DNA of 64,000 nt from Neobacillus mesonae (GCF_001636315.1 NZ_KV440949.1:4482084-4546083); one strand, 5' to 3'. Counted from the stretch's first letter, positions 53,195-63,507 are shown. The notes: a model not told the origin generated them from the letters alone. Translations and numbers: made by a program.

Positions 53195-53752
53195 ATGACG
53201 AAAAAGAAGAATGAACTTTGGGAATGGACGAAGGCACTTTTAATCGCGGTAGCATTAGCAGCCATTATTCGCTATTTTCTCTTTGCTCCAATTGTAGTGG
53301 ACGGGCTATCGATGATGCCGACGCTGAAGAATCAAGATCGGATGATCGTCAATAAACTAAGCTATGAAATTGGGGAGCCAAAACGATTTGATATTATTGT
53401 TTTTCATGCACCGGAACAAAAAGATTACATAAAGCGTGTAATAGGAATGCCAGGAGACCAAATCGAATACAAAAACGATATATTGTATGTAAATGGGAAG
53501 GCTTATAAAGAACCATATTTAGATGAATATAAAAAACAGGTGGAAGATGGCCCGCTTACAGACGATTTCACCTTGGAGGAAAAAATTGGACGGACCACTG
53601 TTCCGAAAGGTGAATTATTTGTAATGGGGGATAATCGCCGCTTTAGCAAGGATTCGAGGCATATTGGGACGGTACCAATGAGTAAAGTCATCGGCAAGGC
53701 CAGTATCGTTTTTTGGCCGTTAAAGGATGCCCATATTGTAAAAGTGAAATAG
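53195..53752 (+). CDS. lepB: Type I signal peptidase
   Basis: Membrane serine protease that cuts signal peptides from exported proteins. One N-terminal transmembrane helix (about residues 13-35) anchors it. The nucleophile is Ser39 in DGLSMMPTL and the general-base Lys80 is in DYIKRVIGMPGD. MGDNRRFSKDSRHIG near residue 147 is box D/E of the family. 185 aa, the size of Bacillus SipS/SipT-type prokaryotic enzymes. Other paralogues probably exist elsewhere, so symbol is general. Confidence 0.95.
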   Translation: MTKKKNELWEWTKALLIAVALAAIIRYFLFAPIVVDGLSMMPTLKNQDRMIVNKLSYEIGEPKRFDIIVFHAPEQKDYIKRVIGMPGDQIEYKNDILYVNGKAYKEPYLDEYKKQVEDGPLTDDFTLEEKIGRTTVPKGELFVMGDNRRFSKDSRHIGTVPMSKVIGKASIVFWPLKDAHIVKVK

Positions 53753-53771
53753 AAGCTAGGAGGTGACGTCT

Positions 53772-54623
53772 TTGACGATCCAATGGTTTCCTGGCCATAT
53801 GGCGAAAGCCAGGAGAGAAGTCACGGAAAAATTAAAACTTGTTGATATCATTTTTGAATTGGTCGATGCTAGAATTCCTTATTCATCGAGAAACCCAATG
53901 ATTGATGAAATCATTCAGCATAAACCAAGACTTGTTTTATTAAATAAGGCTGATATGGCGGACAAAGAAATGACAAAGGAATGGATGGCTTTCTTTGCGG
54001 AAAAAGGCATCAAGTCTCTTGCAATTAATTCGCAGGCCGGTGAAGGGATGCGCCAGATTACAGCTGCCTCCCAAGAAATTTTAAAAGAAAAATTCGACCG
54101 TCTAAAGGCAAGAGGGGTTAAACCACGGGCGATCCGCGCTATGATTGTCGGGATTCCTAACGTAGGCAAATCGACGCTGATTAATCGCCTTGCGAAAAAG
54201 AATATCGCCAAAACAGGAAATACGCCAGGTGTGACAAAATCACAGCAATGGATTAAAGTTGGCAAGGAAATGGAACTTCTTGATACTCCTGGGATTTTAT
54301 GGCCGAAGTTTGAAGACCAAGAGGTAGGTATGAAGCTGGCAATCACAGGGGCGATTAAGGATACCCTATTAAACCTGCATGATTTGGCCCTCTATTCATT
54401 AAAGTTTTTGGAAAGAGCGTATCCAGAGCGCTTAATGGACCGTTATAAGCTCTCGGAACTTCCTGAGGATGCGGCAGCCTTGTTTGATCATATCGGCAAG
54501 CTTAGGGGCTGTTTGATGGCCGGAGGAGTAGTCGATTACGATAAAGTAGCAGAACTTGTCATCCGCGAGATACGTTCTGATAAATTTGGATCCATATCGT
54601 TTGAGAAGCCAAGCGAATATTAA
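53772..54623 (+). CDS. rbgA: Ribosome biogenesis GTPase RbgA (YlqF)
   Basis: GTPase needed for a late step of 50S assembly, recruiting L16 and others. It is circularly permuted: G4 LLNKADM near residue 57 precedes G1 [10 protein letters not shown] near 127 and G3 [10 protein letters not shown] near 173. The N-terminus [16 protein letters not shown] is diagnostic. I start it at TTG, five bases after AGGAGGTGA; the GTG three codons upstream lies inside that ribosome site. 283 aa. Confidence 0.95.
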   Translation: MTIQWFPGHMAKARREVTEKLKLVDIIFELVDARIPYSSRNPMIDEIIQHKPRLVLLNKADMADKEMTKEWMAFFAEKGIKSLAINSQAGEGMRQITAASQEILKEKFDRLKARGVKPRAIRAMIVGIPNVGKSTLINRLAKKNIAKTGNTPGVTKSQQWIKVGKEMELLDTPGILWPKFEDQEVGMKLAITGAIKDTLLNLHDLALYSLKFLERAYPERLMDRYKLSELPEDAAALFDHIGKLRGCLMAGGVVDYDKVAELVIREIRSDKFGSISFEKPSEY

Positions 54624-54664
54624 TGATTGTGTTTTATATTAAAAAAATATTTTAGGTGACCAAC

Positions 54665-55450
54665 ATGAAACGACCCTCAATTGCTCAAATTGAAGAACGA
54701 TTAGCAGAAATATCCGAGGAGACAGATCCATATCTTCTTGAGCTTGAAAAGGATGAACGAATTGGCGTTCAAAAAAGTCTTGGCAAATGGAAAAAGCGCC
54801 GCGAAGAAGGAAAGCTTCTTGAGGGTAAATTCCTTGAGATGACCCAGTATGAGCGTAAATTTTGGACGCAGGGCTTTGACTATATCGCCGGTGTAGACGA
54901 AGTGGGAAGAGGTCCGCTTGCAGGGCCTGTTGTAGCTGCCGCAGTGATTTTACCACGTGATTTTTTCTTAGCGGGAATAGACGATTCTAAAAAGCTATCT
55001 GAAAAAAAACGCCTGGAATTTGACGAATTCATTAGAAGAGAAGCGATTTCCTACAACATAGCGATGATTCAAGCGGAAGAAATCGATGAAATGAATATTT
55101 TTCAGGCAACAAAAAAGGCGATGAAATCAGCCATTGCATCATTACATACTTCCCCTGATTTTTTACTCATTGATGCTATGAAGCTGGAATCACCGTATCC
55201 ATCACAATCGATTATTAAAGGGGATGCGAAAAGTGTATCAATCGCAGCTGCTTCAATCGTGGCTAAAACGGCAAGAGATCAGCTGATGAAGGAAATCGCC
55301 CGGGAATATCCCGCTTATGGATTTGAACATAATATGGGCTATGGAACTAAAGAGCATTTACTGGCCATTCAACAATACGGGATCACAAAGTATCACCGAA
55401 AATCCTTTGCACCGATAAAGGAATTTATCGAACCAAATTTATTTTCATAA
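54665..55450 (+). CDS. rnhB: Ribonuclease HII
   Basis: Removes RNA from RNA-DNA hybrids and misincorporated ribonucleotides from DNA. The active-site block GVDEVGRGPLAGPVVAAAV (near residue 77) gives the Asp-Glu-Gly motif, with IDDSKKLSEKKR and IDAMKL supplying further acidic residues. 261 aa; an N-terminal extension of about 70 residues before the catalytic domain is normal for Bacillus. The ATG is chosen six bases after AGGTGA. In B. subtilis ylqG-ylqH follow; here sucC follows. Confidence 0.95.
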   Translation: MKRPSIAQIEERLAEISEETDPYLLELEKDERIGVQKSLGKWKKRREEGKLLEGKFLEMTQYERKFWTQGFDYIAGVDEVGRGPLAGPVVAAAVILPRDFFLAGIDDSKKLSEKKRLEFDEFIRREAISYNIAMIQAEEIDEMNIFQATKKAMKSAIASLHTSPDFLLIDAMKLESPYPSQSIIKGDAKSVSIAAASIVAKTARDQLMKEIAREYPAYGFEHNMGYGTKEHLLAIQQYGITKYHRKSFAPIKEFIEPNLFS

Positions 55451-55473
55451 TTTCTGTTTCCATTAGCATACTA

Positions 55474-55497
55474 AAAACAGGCACAGCCTGTTTTTTT
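55474..55497 (+). terminator. Terminator after rnhB
   Basis: AAAACAGGC ACA GCCTGTTTT, a 9-bp stem with a 3-base loop and a T-run of seven. Confidence 0.88.
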
Positions 55498-55552
55498 ATT
55501 TGGAAAAATGAATAACACCTTATTTTGAAATAATATTTTTTAAAGTAAGTTT

Positions 55553-55582
55553 TTGAAATAATCAGGAATATTATTTTAAACT
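55553..55582 (+). promoter_or_regulatory. Candidate sucC promoter
   Basis: TTGAAA (55553-55558) and TAAACT (55577-55582) are spaced by 18 bases. TTTTGAAATAAT, which includes the -35, is also present 28 bases upstream (55523-55534) as a direct repeat. Confidence 0.45.
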
Positions 55583-55664
55583 AAATGGTGGACAAGGTTT
55601 ATCTCATTATATAAAATGAAAACGGAGTCAGATTTTTGTAGAGTAAGATATAGGAGGATGGGAA

Positions 55665-56825
55665 ATGAATATCCATGAGTATCAGGGGAAAGAGATCCTC
55701 AGAAAATATGGAGTAACGGTTCCAAATGGAAAAGTGGCTTTCACGGTTGAAGAAGCTGTTGAAGCGGCGAAAGAATTAGGCACGCAAGTATGTGTGGTAA
55801 AAGCACAAATTCATGCTGGCGGTCGGGGAAAAGCCGGCGGTGTTAAAGTTGCAAAAAACCTTGATGAAGTTCGTACATATGCAAACGAGATTCTTGGTAA
55901 AACCTTAGTAACACACCAAACAGGTCCTGAAGGTAAGGAAGTAAAACGCTTGCTTATTGAAGAAGGCTGCGACATTAAAAAGGAATACTATGTTGGATTA
56001 GTATTGGATCGAGCTACTTCCCATGTCGTGTTAATGGGATCTGAAGAAGGTGGTACAGAAATCGAAGAAGTGGCCGCTAAAACACCTGAGAAAATTTTCA
56101 AAGAAGAAATTGATCCAGTTGTTGGTTTAATGCCATACCAAGCACGCCGTCTTGCATTCAATATCAATATTCCTAAAGAATTGGTTAACCAAGCCGTTAA
56201 GTTCATGACAGGACTTTACAATGCTTATATTGACAAAGATTGCTCAATCGCTGAGATCAACCCATTGGTTGTCACTGGTGATGGAAAAGTTATGGCGCTT
56301 GATGCAAAATTAAACTTTGACTCCAATGCGTTATACCGTCAAAAAGATGTTTTAGAATACCGCGATCTTGAAGAGGAAGATCCAAAAGAAATTGAAGCCT
56401 CAAAATATGATTTAAGCTATATTGCATTAGATGGTAATATTGGCTGTATGGTTAATGGTGCCGGTCTTGCAATGGCGACAATGGATATTGTTAAACACTA
56501 TGGCGGGGACCCTGCAAACTTCCTTGATGTTGGCGGCGGTGCAACTGCTGAAAAAGTAACTGAAGCATTTAAAATTATCCTTTCTGATCCACATGTTAAA
56601 GGTATTTTTGTCAATATCTTCGGCGGAATCATGAAATGCGATGTCATTGCTGAAGGTGTTGTAGAAGCAGCTAAGCAAGTTGGATTATCTATTCCGTTAG
56701 TTGTCCGCTTAGAAGGTACAAATGTTGACTTAGGTAAGAAAATTCTTGCTGAGTCAGGTCTTGACATTACAGCTGCTGAATCCATGGCAGATGGTGCACA
56801 AAAAATCGTTTCATTAGTGAAATAG
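55665..56825 (+). CDS. sucC: Succinyl-CoA synthetase (ADP-forming), beta subunit
   Basis: Citric acid cycle enzyme that makes ATP from succinyl-CoA. 386 aa: an ATP-grasp domain starts [17 protein letters not shown], with [18 protein letters not shown] near residue 45 and [11 protein letters not shown]-terminal CoA-binding-type domain contains [17 protein letters not shown] near residue 321. Paired with sucD 23 bases downstream. GGAGGATGG precedes the start. Confidence 0.97.
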   Translation: MNIHEYQGKEILRKYGVTVPNGKVAFTVEEAVEAAKELGTQVCVVKAQIHAGGRGKAGGVKVAKNLDEVRTYANEILGKTLVTHQTGPEGKEVKRLLIEEGCDIKKEYYVGLVLDRATSHVVLMGSEEGGTEIEEVAAKTPEKIFKEEIDPVVGLMPYQARRLAFNINIPKELVNQAVKFMTGLYNAYIDKDCSIAEINPLVVTGDGKVMALDAKLNFDSNALYRQKDVLEYRDLEEEDPKEIEASKYDLSYIALDGNIGCMVNGAGLAMATMDIVKHYGGDPANFLDVGGGATAEKVTEAFKIILSDPHVKGIFVNIFGGIMKCDVIAEGVVEAAKQVGLSIPLVVRLEGTNVDLGKKILAESGLDITAAESMADGAQKIVSLVK

Positions 56826-56848
56826 GATCGAATGAAAGGGGAATTAAC

Positions 56849-57751
56849 GTGAGCGTTTTTGTTAATAAAGATACAAAGGTTATTGTTCAAGGTATTACTG
56901 GCGGAACAGCCCGTTTCCATACAAAGCAAATGCTGGAATATGGCACCAAAATTGTCGGTGGTACATCACCAGGAAAAGGCGGACAAGAAGTAGAAGGTGT
57001 ACCGGTTTTTAATACTGTAAAACAAGCGGTAGAAGCTACTGGTGCAAATGCATCTGTCATCTACGTTCCAGCTCCATTTGCTGCTGATTCTATTATCGAA
57101 GCAGTCGATGCCGAGCTAGATCTTGTTATTTGTATCACAGAGCATATTCCAGTACTCGACATGGTTAAAGTAAAACGTTATATGGAAGGCAAGAAAACTC
57201 GCTTAGTGGGACCTAACTGCCCTGGCGTTATTACAGCAGACGAATGTAAGATTGGTATCATGCCTGGCTACATTCATACAAAAGGTCATGTCGGCGTTGT
57301 TTCTCGCTCCGGAACATTAACATATGAAGCAGTACATCAATTAACACAAGCAGGAGTGGGCCAGACAACAGCTGTTGGTATTGGCGGCGACCCTGTTAAC
57401 GGAACAAACTTTATCGATGTTTTAAAGGCCTTTAACGAAGACCCTGAAACATATGCTGTTATTATGATTGGTGAAATCGGCGGAACAGCTGAAGAAGAAG
57501 CAGCTGAGTGGGTTAAAGCTAATATGACAAAACCTGTTGTCGGCTTCATCGGAGGCCGTACTGCACCTCCAGGAAAGCGTATGGGCCATGCCGGTGCGAT
57601 CATTTCCGGCGGTAAAGGTACTGCAGATGAGAAAATCCGCGTTATGAACGAATGCGGCATTAAAGTTGCTGAAACACCATCTGTAATGGGTGAAACTTTA
57701 ATCGAAGTATTAAAAGAAAAAGGTTTATACGAAAAGTGTAAAACCCACTAA
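56849..57751 (+). CDS. sucD: Succinyl-CoA synthetase (ADP-forming), alpha subunit
   Basis: Binds CoA and carries the phosphohistidine. 300 aa from a GTG start after [27 protein letters not shown] is the CoA-binding Rossmann region, [10 protein letters not shown] and [12 protein letters not shown] follow, and the phosphorylated His is in [16 protein letters not shown] near residue 250. The pair is closed by a hairpin. Confidence 0.97.
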   Translation: MSVFVNKDTKVIVQGITGGTARFHTKQMLEYGTKIVGGTSPGKGGQEVEGVPVFNTVKQAVEATGANASVIYVPAPFAADSIIEAVDAELDLVICITEHIPVLDMVKVKRYMEGKKTRLVGPNCPGVITADECKIGIMPGYIHTKGHVGVVSRSGTLTYEAVHQLTQAGVGQTTAVGIGGDPVNGTNFIDVLKAFNEDPETYAVIMIGEIGGTAEEEAAEWVKANMTKPVVGFIGGRTAPPGKRMGHAGAIISGGKGTADEKIRVMNECGIKVAETPSVMGETLIEVLKEKGLYEKCKTH

Positions 57752-57778
57752 TCATAATATAAACATCATGATTAACTT

Positions 57779-57809
57779 AAATAGTCCCTCATTTTATGAG
57801 GGGCTATTT
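57779..57809 (+). terminator. Terminator after sucD
   Basis: AAATAGTCCCTC and GAGGGGCTATTT pair with one wobble around a 7-base loop. The following sequence is only weakly T-rich. Confidence 0.7.
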
Positions 57810-57842
57810 CTGCTTGAAAAAATCAAAGGAGGAATGTGATCA

Positions 57843-58721
57843 ATGAATGACTTTAATGAAAAATTAATTACCTTGCTGCATTATCCAAATTGTACGTGGA
57901 ACAGTGTATTTCAAATGTTAAAAAAAGACCCTTTATTACATTCACTTAAGCATGTTCAAACGTCGAAGCAGCTTCAAATGGTCTTCCCCGCTAATGGAAA
58001 ACCTTTCACAGTATCTTCAAACGAAACCATTCATCCCGACTCTATTCATGATCAAATACATCAATACAAAACAAACGATATAACCGTAATTACCTATTTT
58101 GACAAAAACTATCCAAATTATTTAAAAGAAATTTATCAGCCGCCATGGGCCTTGTTTGTAAAAGGTGACATCTCGCTGCTTGAAAAAAATCCAAAACTGG
58201 CTGTTGTAGGTTCCAGACAGCCTACCCAGTACGGAAAAAATGCGATTCGCGTATTGTTTCCGAAATTAATTGAACATAATGTACTTATTGTGAGTGGACT
58301 TGCCTACGGAATCGATGCTCTTGCACACGAATACGCAATCAAAAATAGCGGCAGGACTATAGGAGTGATTGCAGGTGGATTGTATCATATTTACCCAAAA
58401 GAAAATATCAATCTGGCATCTGAAATGATGCAAACACAATTAGTCATATCCGAATATCCACCGGATACAAAGCCAGAGAGATGGCATTTTCCGGCACGTA
58501 ATCGAATCATTAGCGGATTATCCCAGGGTACATTTATTATAGAAGCAAAACGAAAAAGCGGCTCCTTAATTACAGCGAATTATGCGCTAAACGAGGGCCG
58601 GGAGGTATTCTCGCTTCCAGGAAGCATTTTTAATCCCTATTCGCTTGGAACAAATGATTTAATCCAGCAAGGAGCAAAACTGATTACGAAAGCGGAGGAT
58701 ATTTTAGAGGAAATAAGATAA
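57843..58721 (+). CDS. dprA: DNA processing protein DprA (Smf)
   Basis: Loads RecA on incoming single-stranded DNA during natural transformation. 292 aa. The Rossmann-like DprA domain starts near residue 90 (ITVITYFDKNYPNYLKEIYQPPW), with VVGSRQPTQYG near 120, VSGLAYGIDALAHEYAI near 149 and FPARNRIISGLSQG near 219. No C-terminal winged helix is present, as in B. subtilis Smf. Its presence implies at least the potential for competence, although other com genes are not in view. Confidence 0.94.
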   Translation: MNDFNEKLITLLHYPNCTWNSVFQMLKKDPLLHSLKHVQTSKQLQMVFPANGKPFTVSSNETIHPDSIHDQIHQYKTNDITVITYFDKNYPNYLKEIYQPPWALFVKGDISLLEKNPKLAVVGSRQPTQYGKNAIRVLFPKLIEHNVLIVSGLAYGIDALAHEYAIKNSGRTIGVIAGGLYHIYPKENINLASEMMQTQLVISEYPPDTKPERWHFPARNRIISGLSQGTFIIEAKRKSGSLITANYALNEGREVFSLPGSIFNPYSLGTNDLIQQGAKLITKAEDILEEIR

Positions 58722-59061
58722 AACTCTAATAAAAATAAAGGAAAAATTATAAAATATGAAGTAATATTGAATAAAAAACGAAAATTTAGTATAAAAAGGT
58801 TGAAATAATTTCTAATATGTTATACATTTTCCAACAGATGTTCGAAAAAAAGAATAAGTTACGAAAGAATAAATAATATTGTAAATAAATAATGTTTGAA
58901 TATTTTTTGGGATATGAGAGTTTTGTAAAATTTTCTCTGTTAGAATAAATTGAAGATTGGACTTTAGAAAACTTCTCAAATTGTAAGCATCGTAGAAAAG
59001 GCTTTCACGCCATATTCTTGGCGCTTTCATATTTTCCCTCTTACATAAGGAGGAATTGAAC
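58722..59061 (+). other. Very AT-rich intergenic region dprA-topA
   Basis: This 340-base gap has no credible open frame. It is strongly A/T-biased through the first 200 bases. TTGAAA (58800-58805) and an extended -10 TGTTATACA (818-826 of that block) are spaced by 15 bases and could start topA transcription about 230 bases upstream. A short CGCCA...TGGCG hairpin lies near 59010. Otherwise nothing is recognised. Confidence 0.5.
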
Positions 59062-61140
59062 ATGACTGAATTTCTAGTAATTGTGGAATCGCCGGCTAAA
59101 GCGAAAACAATTGAACGATATTTAGGAAAAAAATATAAAGTAAAAGCCTCAATGGGTCATGTAATAGATTTACCGCGAAGTCAAATGGGCGTTGATGTTA
59201 CGGAAAATTTCAAACCTAAATATATTACGATCCGCGGGAAGGGACCTGTTTTAAAGGAATTAAAAACCGCTGCTAAAAAAGCGAAGAAAGTTTTTCTCGC
59301 AGCCGACCCTGATCGTGAAGGGGAAGCAATTGCATGGCATTTAGCCCAAAGTTTAGGGGTCGACATTGGCTCAGAATGCCGCGTTGTTTTTAATGAAATT
59401 ACCAAGGATGCAATCAAAGACTCATTTAAGCAGCCACGCCCCATTAATATGGATTTAGTTGATGCCCAGCAGGCACGGAGGGTTTTGGACCGCCTGGTTG
59501 GCTACAACATTAGCCCGCTGTTATGGAAAAAGGTAAAAAAAGGATTAAGTGCAGGCAGGGTACAGTCAGTTGCCGTACGATTAATTATCGACCGTGAAAA
59601 GGAAATTCAGGCCTTTGTACCGGAAGAGTATTGGACAATCGAAGGCGACTTTTTAAAAGGCTCAAATCAATTTAGCGCCGGTTTCTACTCTTTAGCGGGA
59701 CAAGAAAAAACAGAATTAAAGTCTGAAGCAGATGTACAAAGAGTACTAAAGGAGATGGATGGAAATAAATTTAAGGTTATTTCTGTTACGAAAAGAGAGC
59801 GGAAACGAAATCCAGCTCCACCGTTTACGACCTCTTCGCTGCAGCAGGAAGCCGCAAGAAAATTAAACTTTCGTGCCAAAAAGACAATGATGCTTGCCCA
59901 GCAGCTTTATGAAGGAATTGAACTCGGCAGTGAAGGAACGGTTGGTCTAATCACCTATATGAGAACAGATTCAACTCGAATCTCGGAAGTTGCTCAAACA
60001 GAAGCAGCGAATTATATTAAGAGTGCATATGGGGAAAATTTTTTAAAAAACGAACAAAGAAAAGAGAAAAAACAAACAAACGCACAGGATGCCCATGAAG
60101 CAGTCCGGCCAACCAGCTCATTTAGGGACCCTAATAGTTTAAAGGAATTCCTATCGAGAGATCAGCTTCGCCTTTATAAATTAATTTGGGAGCGGTTTTT
60201 AGCCAGCCAAATGGCGCAGGCAGTAATGGATACAATGAGTGTTGATTTGCAAAACGGAAACACCATATTCCGTGCTACAGGCTCGAAAATAAAGTTTCCA
60301 GGCTTTATGAAACTTTATGTAGAAGGCTCAGATGATCAAGTCGATGAAATCAATAAAATGCTTCCCGACTTAAATGAGGGAGATGAAGTATTTCAAAAGG
60401 ATATTGAACCAAAGCAGCATTTTACTCAGCCGCCACCAAGATATACGGAAGCAAGATTGGTAAAAACGCTAGAGGAGTTAGGGATTGGCCGTCCTTCTAC
60501 TTACGCGCCGACATTGGATACGATTCAAAAGCGCGGCTATGTTGCCCTTGATAATAAACGTTTTGTTCCAACAGAGCTCGGGGAAATCGTTCATGAAGTA
60601 ATGGTGGAATTTTTCCCAGAAATTATCGATGTGGAATTTACCGCTAGATTAGAAAAAGGCTTAGACTATGTTGAAGATGGAGAAATGCCTTGGATCAAAC
60701 TGATTGATTCATTTTACAAAGAGTTCGAGACACATTTAAAAATAGCGGAAGAGGAAATGGAAAAAATCGAGATAAAAGATGAACCTGCCGGTGAGGACTG
60801 TGAAAACTGTGGCAGCCCCATGGTATTTAAAATGGGACGTTACGGGAAATTCATGGCTTGCAGTAATTTTCCTGATTGCCGCAATACGAAACCAATCGTA
60901 AAAGAAATCGGTGTCACCTGTCCAAGCTGTAAAGAAGGTACGATTATCGAGAGAAAGAGCAAGAAGAAAAGAATCTTTTACGGCTGCAGCCGTTACCCTG
61001 AATGTGAGTTTATTTCATGGGATAAACCATTACCAAGAAACTGCCCGAAATGTGACGGACTCCTGGTTGAAAAGAAATTGAAAAAAGGTGTCCAAGTTCA
61101 ATGTGTCAATTGTGATTACAAGGAAGAGCCGCAAAGCTAA
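59062..61140 (+). CDS. topA: DNA topoisomerase I
   Basis: Type IA enzyme that relaxes negative supercoils. 692 aa. The Toprim domain starts [18 protein letters not shown], with the acidic [13 protein letters not shown] near residue 82. The catalytic Tyr is in [14 protein letters not shown] near 297. The C-terminal region has three zinc-ribbon units: CENCGSPM...CSNFPDC, CPSCKEG...CSRYPEC and CPKCDG...CVNC, from about residue 573 on. The ATG after AGGAGGAATTG is used; a TTG two codons upstream is discarded. Confidence 0.97.
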   Translation: MTEFLVIVESPAKAKTIERYLGKKYKVKASMGHVIDLPRSQMGVDVTENFKPKYITIRGKGPVLKELKTAAKKAKKVFLAADPDREGEAIAWHLAQSLGVDIGSECRVVFNEITKDAIKDSFKQPRPINMDLVDAQQARRVLDRLVGYNISPLLWKKVKKGLSAGRVQSVAVRLIIDREKEIQAFVPEEYWTIEGDFLKGSNQFSAGFYSLAGQEKTELKSEADVQRVLKEMDGNKFKVISVTKRERKRNPAPPFTTSSLQQEAARKLNFRAKKTMMLAQQLYEGIELGSEGTVGLITYMRTDSTRISEVAQTEAANYIKSAYGENFLKNEQRKEKKQTNAQDAHEAVRPTSSFRDPNSLKEFLSRDQLRLYKLIWERFLASQMAQAVMDTMSVDLQNGNTIFRATGSKIKFPGFMKLYVEGSDDQVDEINKMLPDLNEGDEVFQKDIEPKQHFTQPPPRYTEARLVKTLEELGIGRPSTYAPTLDTIQKRGYVALDNKRFVPTELGEIVHEVMVEFFPEIIDVEFTARLEKGLDYVEDGEMPWIKLIDSFYKEFETHLKIAEEEMEKIEIKDEPAGEDCENCGSPMVFKMGRYGKFMACSNFPDCRNTKPIVKEIGVTCPSCKEGTIIERKSKKKRIFYGCSRYPECEFISWDKPLPRNCPKCDGLLVEKKLKKGVQVQCVNCDYKEEPQS

Positions 61141-61165
61141 GAGTGGACAAAACGTCCACTCTTTT
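61141..61165 (+). terminator. Terminator after topA
   Basis: GAGTGGAC (61141-61148) and GTCCACTC (61154-61161) form an 8-bp perfect stem starting directly after the stop codon, followed by TTTT. Confidence 0.85.
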
Positions 61166-61296
61166 ACATGTTTTTAATACTTAAAACTTTTTTGTTTGCA
61201 AACTGTGTAGTACAATGCAAGATGGACCTTAATGAGGGAAAGGTATACATATAGTCTCTATTTCAATTTGCATACAGAAAAAATCAGGAGGTCAAA

Positions 61297-62604
61297 ATGA
61301 AAGAAGTACATGTGAATGTGATTGGTGCAGGGTTGGCTGGAAGTGAGGCAGCCTGGCAAATCGCAAAACAAGGTGTAAAGGTTCGCTTGTATGAAATGCG
61401 CCCAGTTAAACAAACTCCGGCACATCATACAGATAAATTTGCTGAGTTGGTCTGCAGTAACTCTCTTCGAGCAAACACACTTACAAATGCGGTCGGAGTA
61501 CTAAAGGAAGAAATGAGGCAGCTTGACTCAGTGATCATCGCTGCTGCTGATGCCTGCTCTGTTCCCGCTGGCGGCGCTTTGGCCGTAGACCGGCATGAAT
61601 TTGCCGCGAAAGTGACTGAAATGGTAAGGAATCATGAAAATGTCACGGTAATCACTGAAGAGGTAACAGAAATCCCGGATGGTCCTACGGTAATCGCAAC
61701 AGGACCACTCACTAGTCCGGAGCTTTCTGAGAAATTAAAAGGTCTTACAGGCGAGGATTATCTTTATTTCTATGATGCAGCTGCACCAATAATTGAAAAA
61801 GACAGCATCGACATGAATAAGGTATATTTAAAATCGCGCTACGATAAAGGAGAGGCAGCTTATCTTAATTGTCCTATGACTGAAGAGGAGTTTAACCGCT
61901 TCTATGACGCGCTGGTTTCAGCGGAAACTGCTCCCTTAAAAGAATTCGAAAAAGAAATCTTTTTCGAAGGCTGCATGCCGATTGAAGTTATGGCAGCCCG
62001 CGGTAAGAAAACAATGCTGTTTGGTCCATTGAAACCAGTGGGCTTAGAAGATCCAAAAACGAATAAAAGACCTTTTGCCGTCGTTCAATTGCGCCAAGAT
62101 GATGCTGCGGGCACATTATATAATATTGTCGGCTTTCAGACCCATTTAAAATGGGGGCCGCAAAAAGAGGTCATTCAACTGATTCCTGGTCTTGAAAATG
62201 CGGAAATTGTCCGTTACGGGGTTATGCATCGAAATACGTTTATTAATTCACCGAAGGTCCTGAAAGCCACTTACCAATTTAAAGAACGTGAAGATTTATT
62301 ATTTGCAGGCCAAATGACAGGTGTTGAAGGCTATGTGGAATCGGCTGCAAGTGGATTAATTGCGGGAATAAATGCGGCAAGACTTGTAAAAGGACTGGAA
62401 CCGGTGGAATTCCCTGCTGAGACAGCAATCGGCAGCATGGCTCGATATATTACAACAACGAATTCGAACAATTTCCAGCCAATGAATGCAAATTTCGGAT
62501 TGTTTCCAGAATTGCCTGTTAAAATCAAAGGCAAACAAGAACGAAATTTACAGCACGCTAATCGAGCGCTAGAGACAATTCAGAACTTTGTGAAGGTTTT
62601 GTAA
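61297..62604 (+). CDS. trmFO: Methylenetetrahydrofolate-tRNA-(uracil-5)-methyltransferase TrmFO (Gid)
   Basis: Folate- and FAD-dependent enzyme that makes ribothymidine at position 54 of tRNA. 435 aa. The FAD motif [19 protein letters not shown] is at residues 7-25. Cys53 or thereabouts in [17 protein letters not shown] is the active-site nucleophile region. [23 protein letters not shown] near residue 337 is the second flavin-binding motif. CAGGAGG precedes the start. In B. subtilis codV (xerC) would follow; here only a relic does. Confidence 0.97.
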   Translation: MKEVHVNVIGAGLAGSEAAWQIAKQGVKVRLYEMRPVKQTPAHHTDKFAELVCSNSLRANTLTNAVGVLKEEMRQLDSVIIAAADACSVPAGGALAVDRHEFAAKVTEMVRNHENVTVITEEVTEIPDGPTVIATGPLTSPELSEKLKGLTGEDYLYFYDAAAPIIEKDSIDMNKVYLKSRYDKGEAAYLNCPMTEEEFNRFYDALVSAETAPLKEFEKEIFFEGCMPIEVMAARGKKTMLFGPLKPVGLEDPKTNKRPFAVVQLRQDDAAGTLYNIVGFQTHLKWGPQKEVIQLIPGLENAEIVRYGVMHRNTFINSPKVLKATYQFKEREDLLFAGQMTGVEGYVESAASGLIAGINAARLVKGLEPVEFPAETAIGSMARYITTTNSNNFQPMNANFGLFPELPVKIKGKQERNLQHANRALETIQNFVKVL

Positions 62605-62612
62605 AGTATCTT

Positions 62613-62653
62613 GCAAGGGCTATTGAAGTGTGATAATATGTAGTAGCCCTTGC
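62613..62653 (+). other. Perfect 10-bp hairpin after trmFO
   Basis: GCAAGGGCTA (62613-62622) and TAGCCCTTGC (62644-62653) form a 10-bp perfect stem with a 21-base loop, 8 bases after the trmFO stop. No T-run follows; instead GAGGTGA comes directly after. It could be a degenerate terminator or an mRNA structure. Confidence 0.6.
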
Positions 62654-62661
62654 GAGGTGAA

Positions 62662-62817
62662 TTGTTTGTAAATGTGAATTTTTTATTAACTTTAGTAAAC
62701 GAGTGTTTACAATTCCTTTGGAATTATTCAAAATATACAATTGAACCATTATCAATATGGTTAAGTGAATTCCATTGTTCATATTTGCACAAGAGATTGT
62801 GGATCGTTATATGCTAG
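62662..62817 (+). pseudogene. xerC: Decayed xerC (codV) remnant, N-terminal part only
   Basis: A frame of 51 codons ending in TAG. Its translation runs FVNVNFLLTLVNECLQ, then FLWNYSKYTIE and later WLSEFHCSYLHKR. This aligns without gaps with the N-terminus of tyrosine recombinase XerC/CodV as I remember it from B. subtilis (NV, L at matching places, E, LQ, NYS, YTI, then EF). No start codon has a good ribosome-site distance: GAGGTGA (62654-62660) stands where an ATG could once have followed. The core-binding and catalytic domains (Arg-His-His-Arg-Tyr) are absent. It lies between trmFO and hslV, the normal xerC position. The rest of the gap to hslV (62818-62937) shows no recognisable xerC sequence. 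Confidence 0.7.
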
Positions 62818-62947
62818 TCATTTATGGGATTAATTGAAACAGTTTTACTAAGAATTGTTAATGATATTTTGAAAATTTCATACATAAGTTAAACTGTACA
62901 AATTGTGTGCAAAGCAAATAATTACTCCAAAGGGAGGACCATCTTAA

Positions 62948-63490
62948 ATGAATCAATTTCACGCAACAACAATATTTGCGATTCACCATCACGGCGAGTG
63001 CGCTATGTCAGGTGATGGTCAAGTAACATTAGGCAATGCGGTTGTGATGAAGCATACAGCGAGAAAAGTAAGAAAGATTTTTAACGGGAAGGTATTAGCC
63101 GGTTTTGCAGGTTCTGTAGCCGACGCTTTTACCCTTTTTGAACTGTTTGAAGGTAAATTGCAGGAATTTAACGGTAATCTTCAAAGAGCATCTGTCGAAC
63201 TTGCTAAAGAGTGGAGAAGCGATAAAGTACTTAGAAAGCTTGAAGCCATGCTCATTGTCATGGACCGTGAAAATTTGTTGCTGGTCTCTGGTACAGGCGA
63301 AGTAATTGAACCAGATGATGGCATTCTCGCAATCGGTTCCGGCGGGAATTATGCGTTAGCAGCCGGCCGGTCACTTAAGCGATATGCGGGGGAGCAATTA
63401 TCCGCCAAAGAAATCGCTAAGGCTTCATTAGAAATGGCTGCAGAAATATGTGTCTACACAAACCACAACATAATTGTTGAAGAGCTTTAA
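62948..63490 (+). CDS. hslV: ATP-dependent protease subunit HslV (ClpQ)
   Basis: Proteasome-like peptidase that forms two stacked hexamers inside HslU caps. 180 aa. The segment [23 protein letters not shown] aligns with the N-terminal catalytic region of E. coli HslV, so Thr7 is the expected nucleophile after removal of the six preceding residues. [20 protein letters not shown] near residue 56 and [14 protein letters not shown] near 130 are family motifs. AGGGAGG precedes the start. hslU follows after 17 bases. Confidence 0.95.
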   Translation: MNQFHATTIFAIHHHGECAMSGDGQVTLGNAVVMKHTARKVRKIFNGKVLAGFAGSVADAFTLFELFEGKLQEFNGNLQRASVELAKEWRSDKVLRKLEAMLIVMDRENLLLVSGTGEVIEPDDGILAIGSGGNYALAAGRSLKRYAGEQLSAKEIAKASLEMAAEICVYTNHNIIVEEL

Positions 63491-63507
63491 TGGGAAGGAG
63501 ACATAAA

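Noticed and set aside
62662..62817. The 51-codon frame as a functional small gene
   Set aside because: Ribosome site is one base from the only in-frame TTG, and the sequence looks like the truncated XerC N-terminus; decay is the simpler reading.
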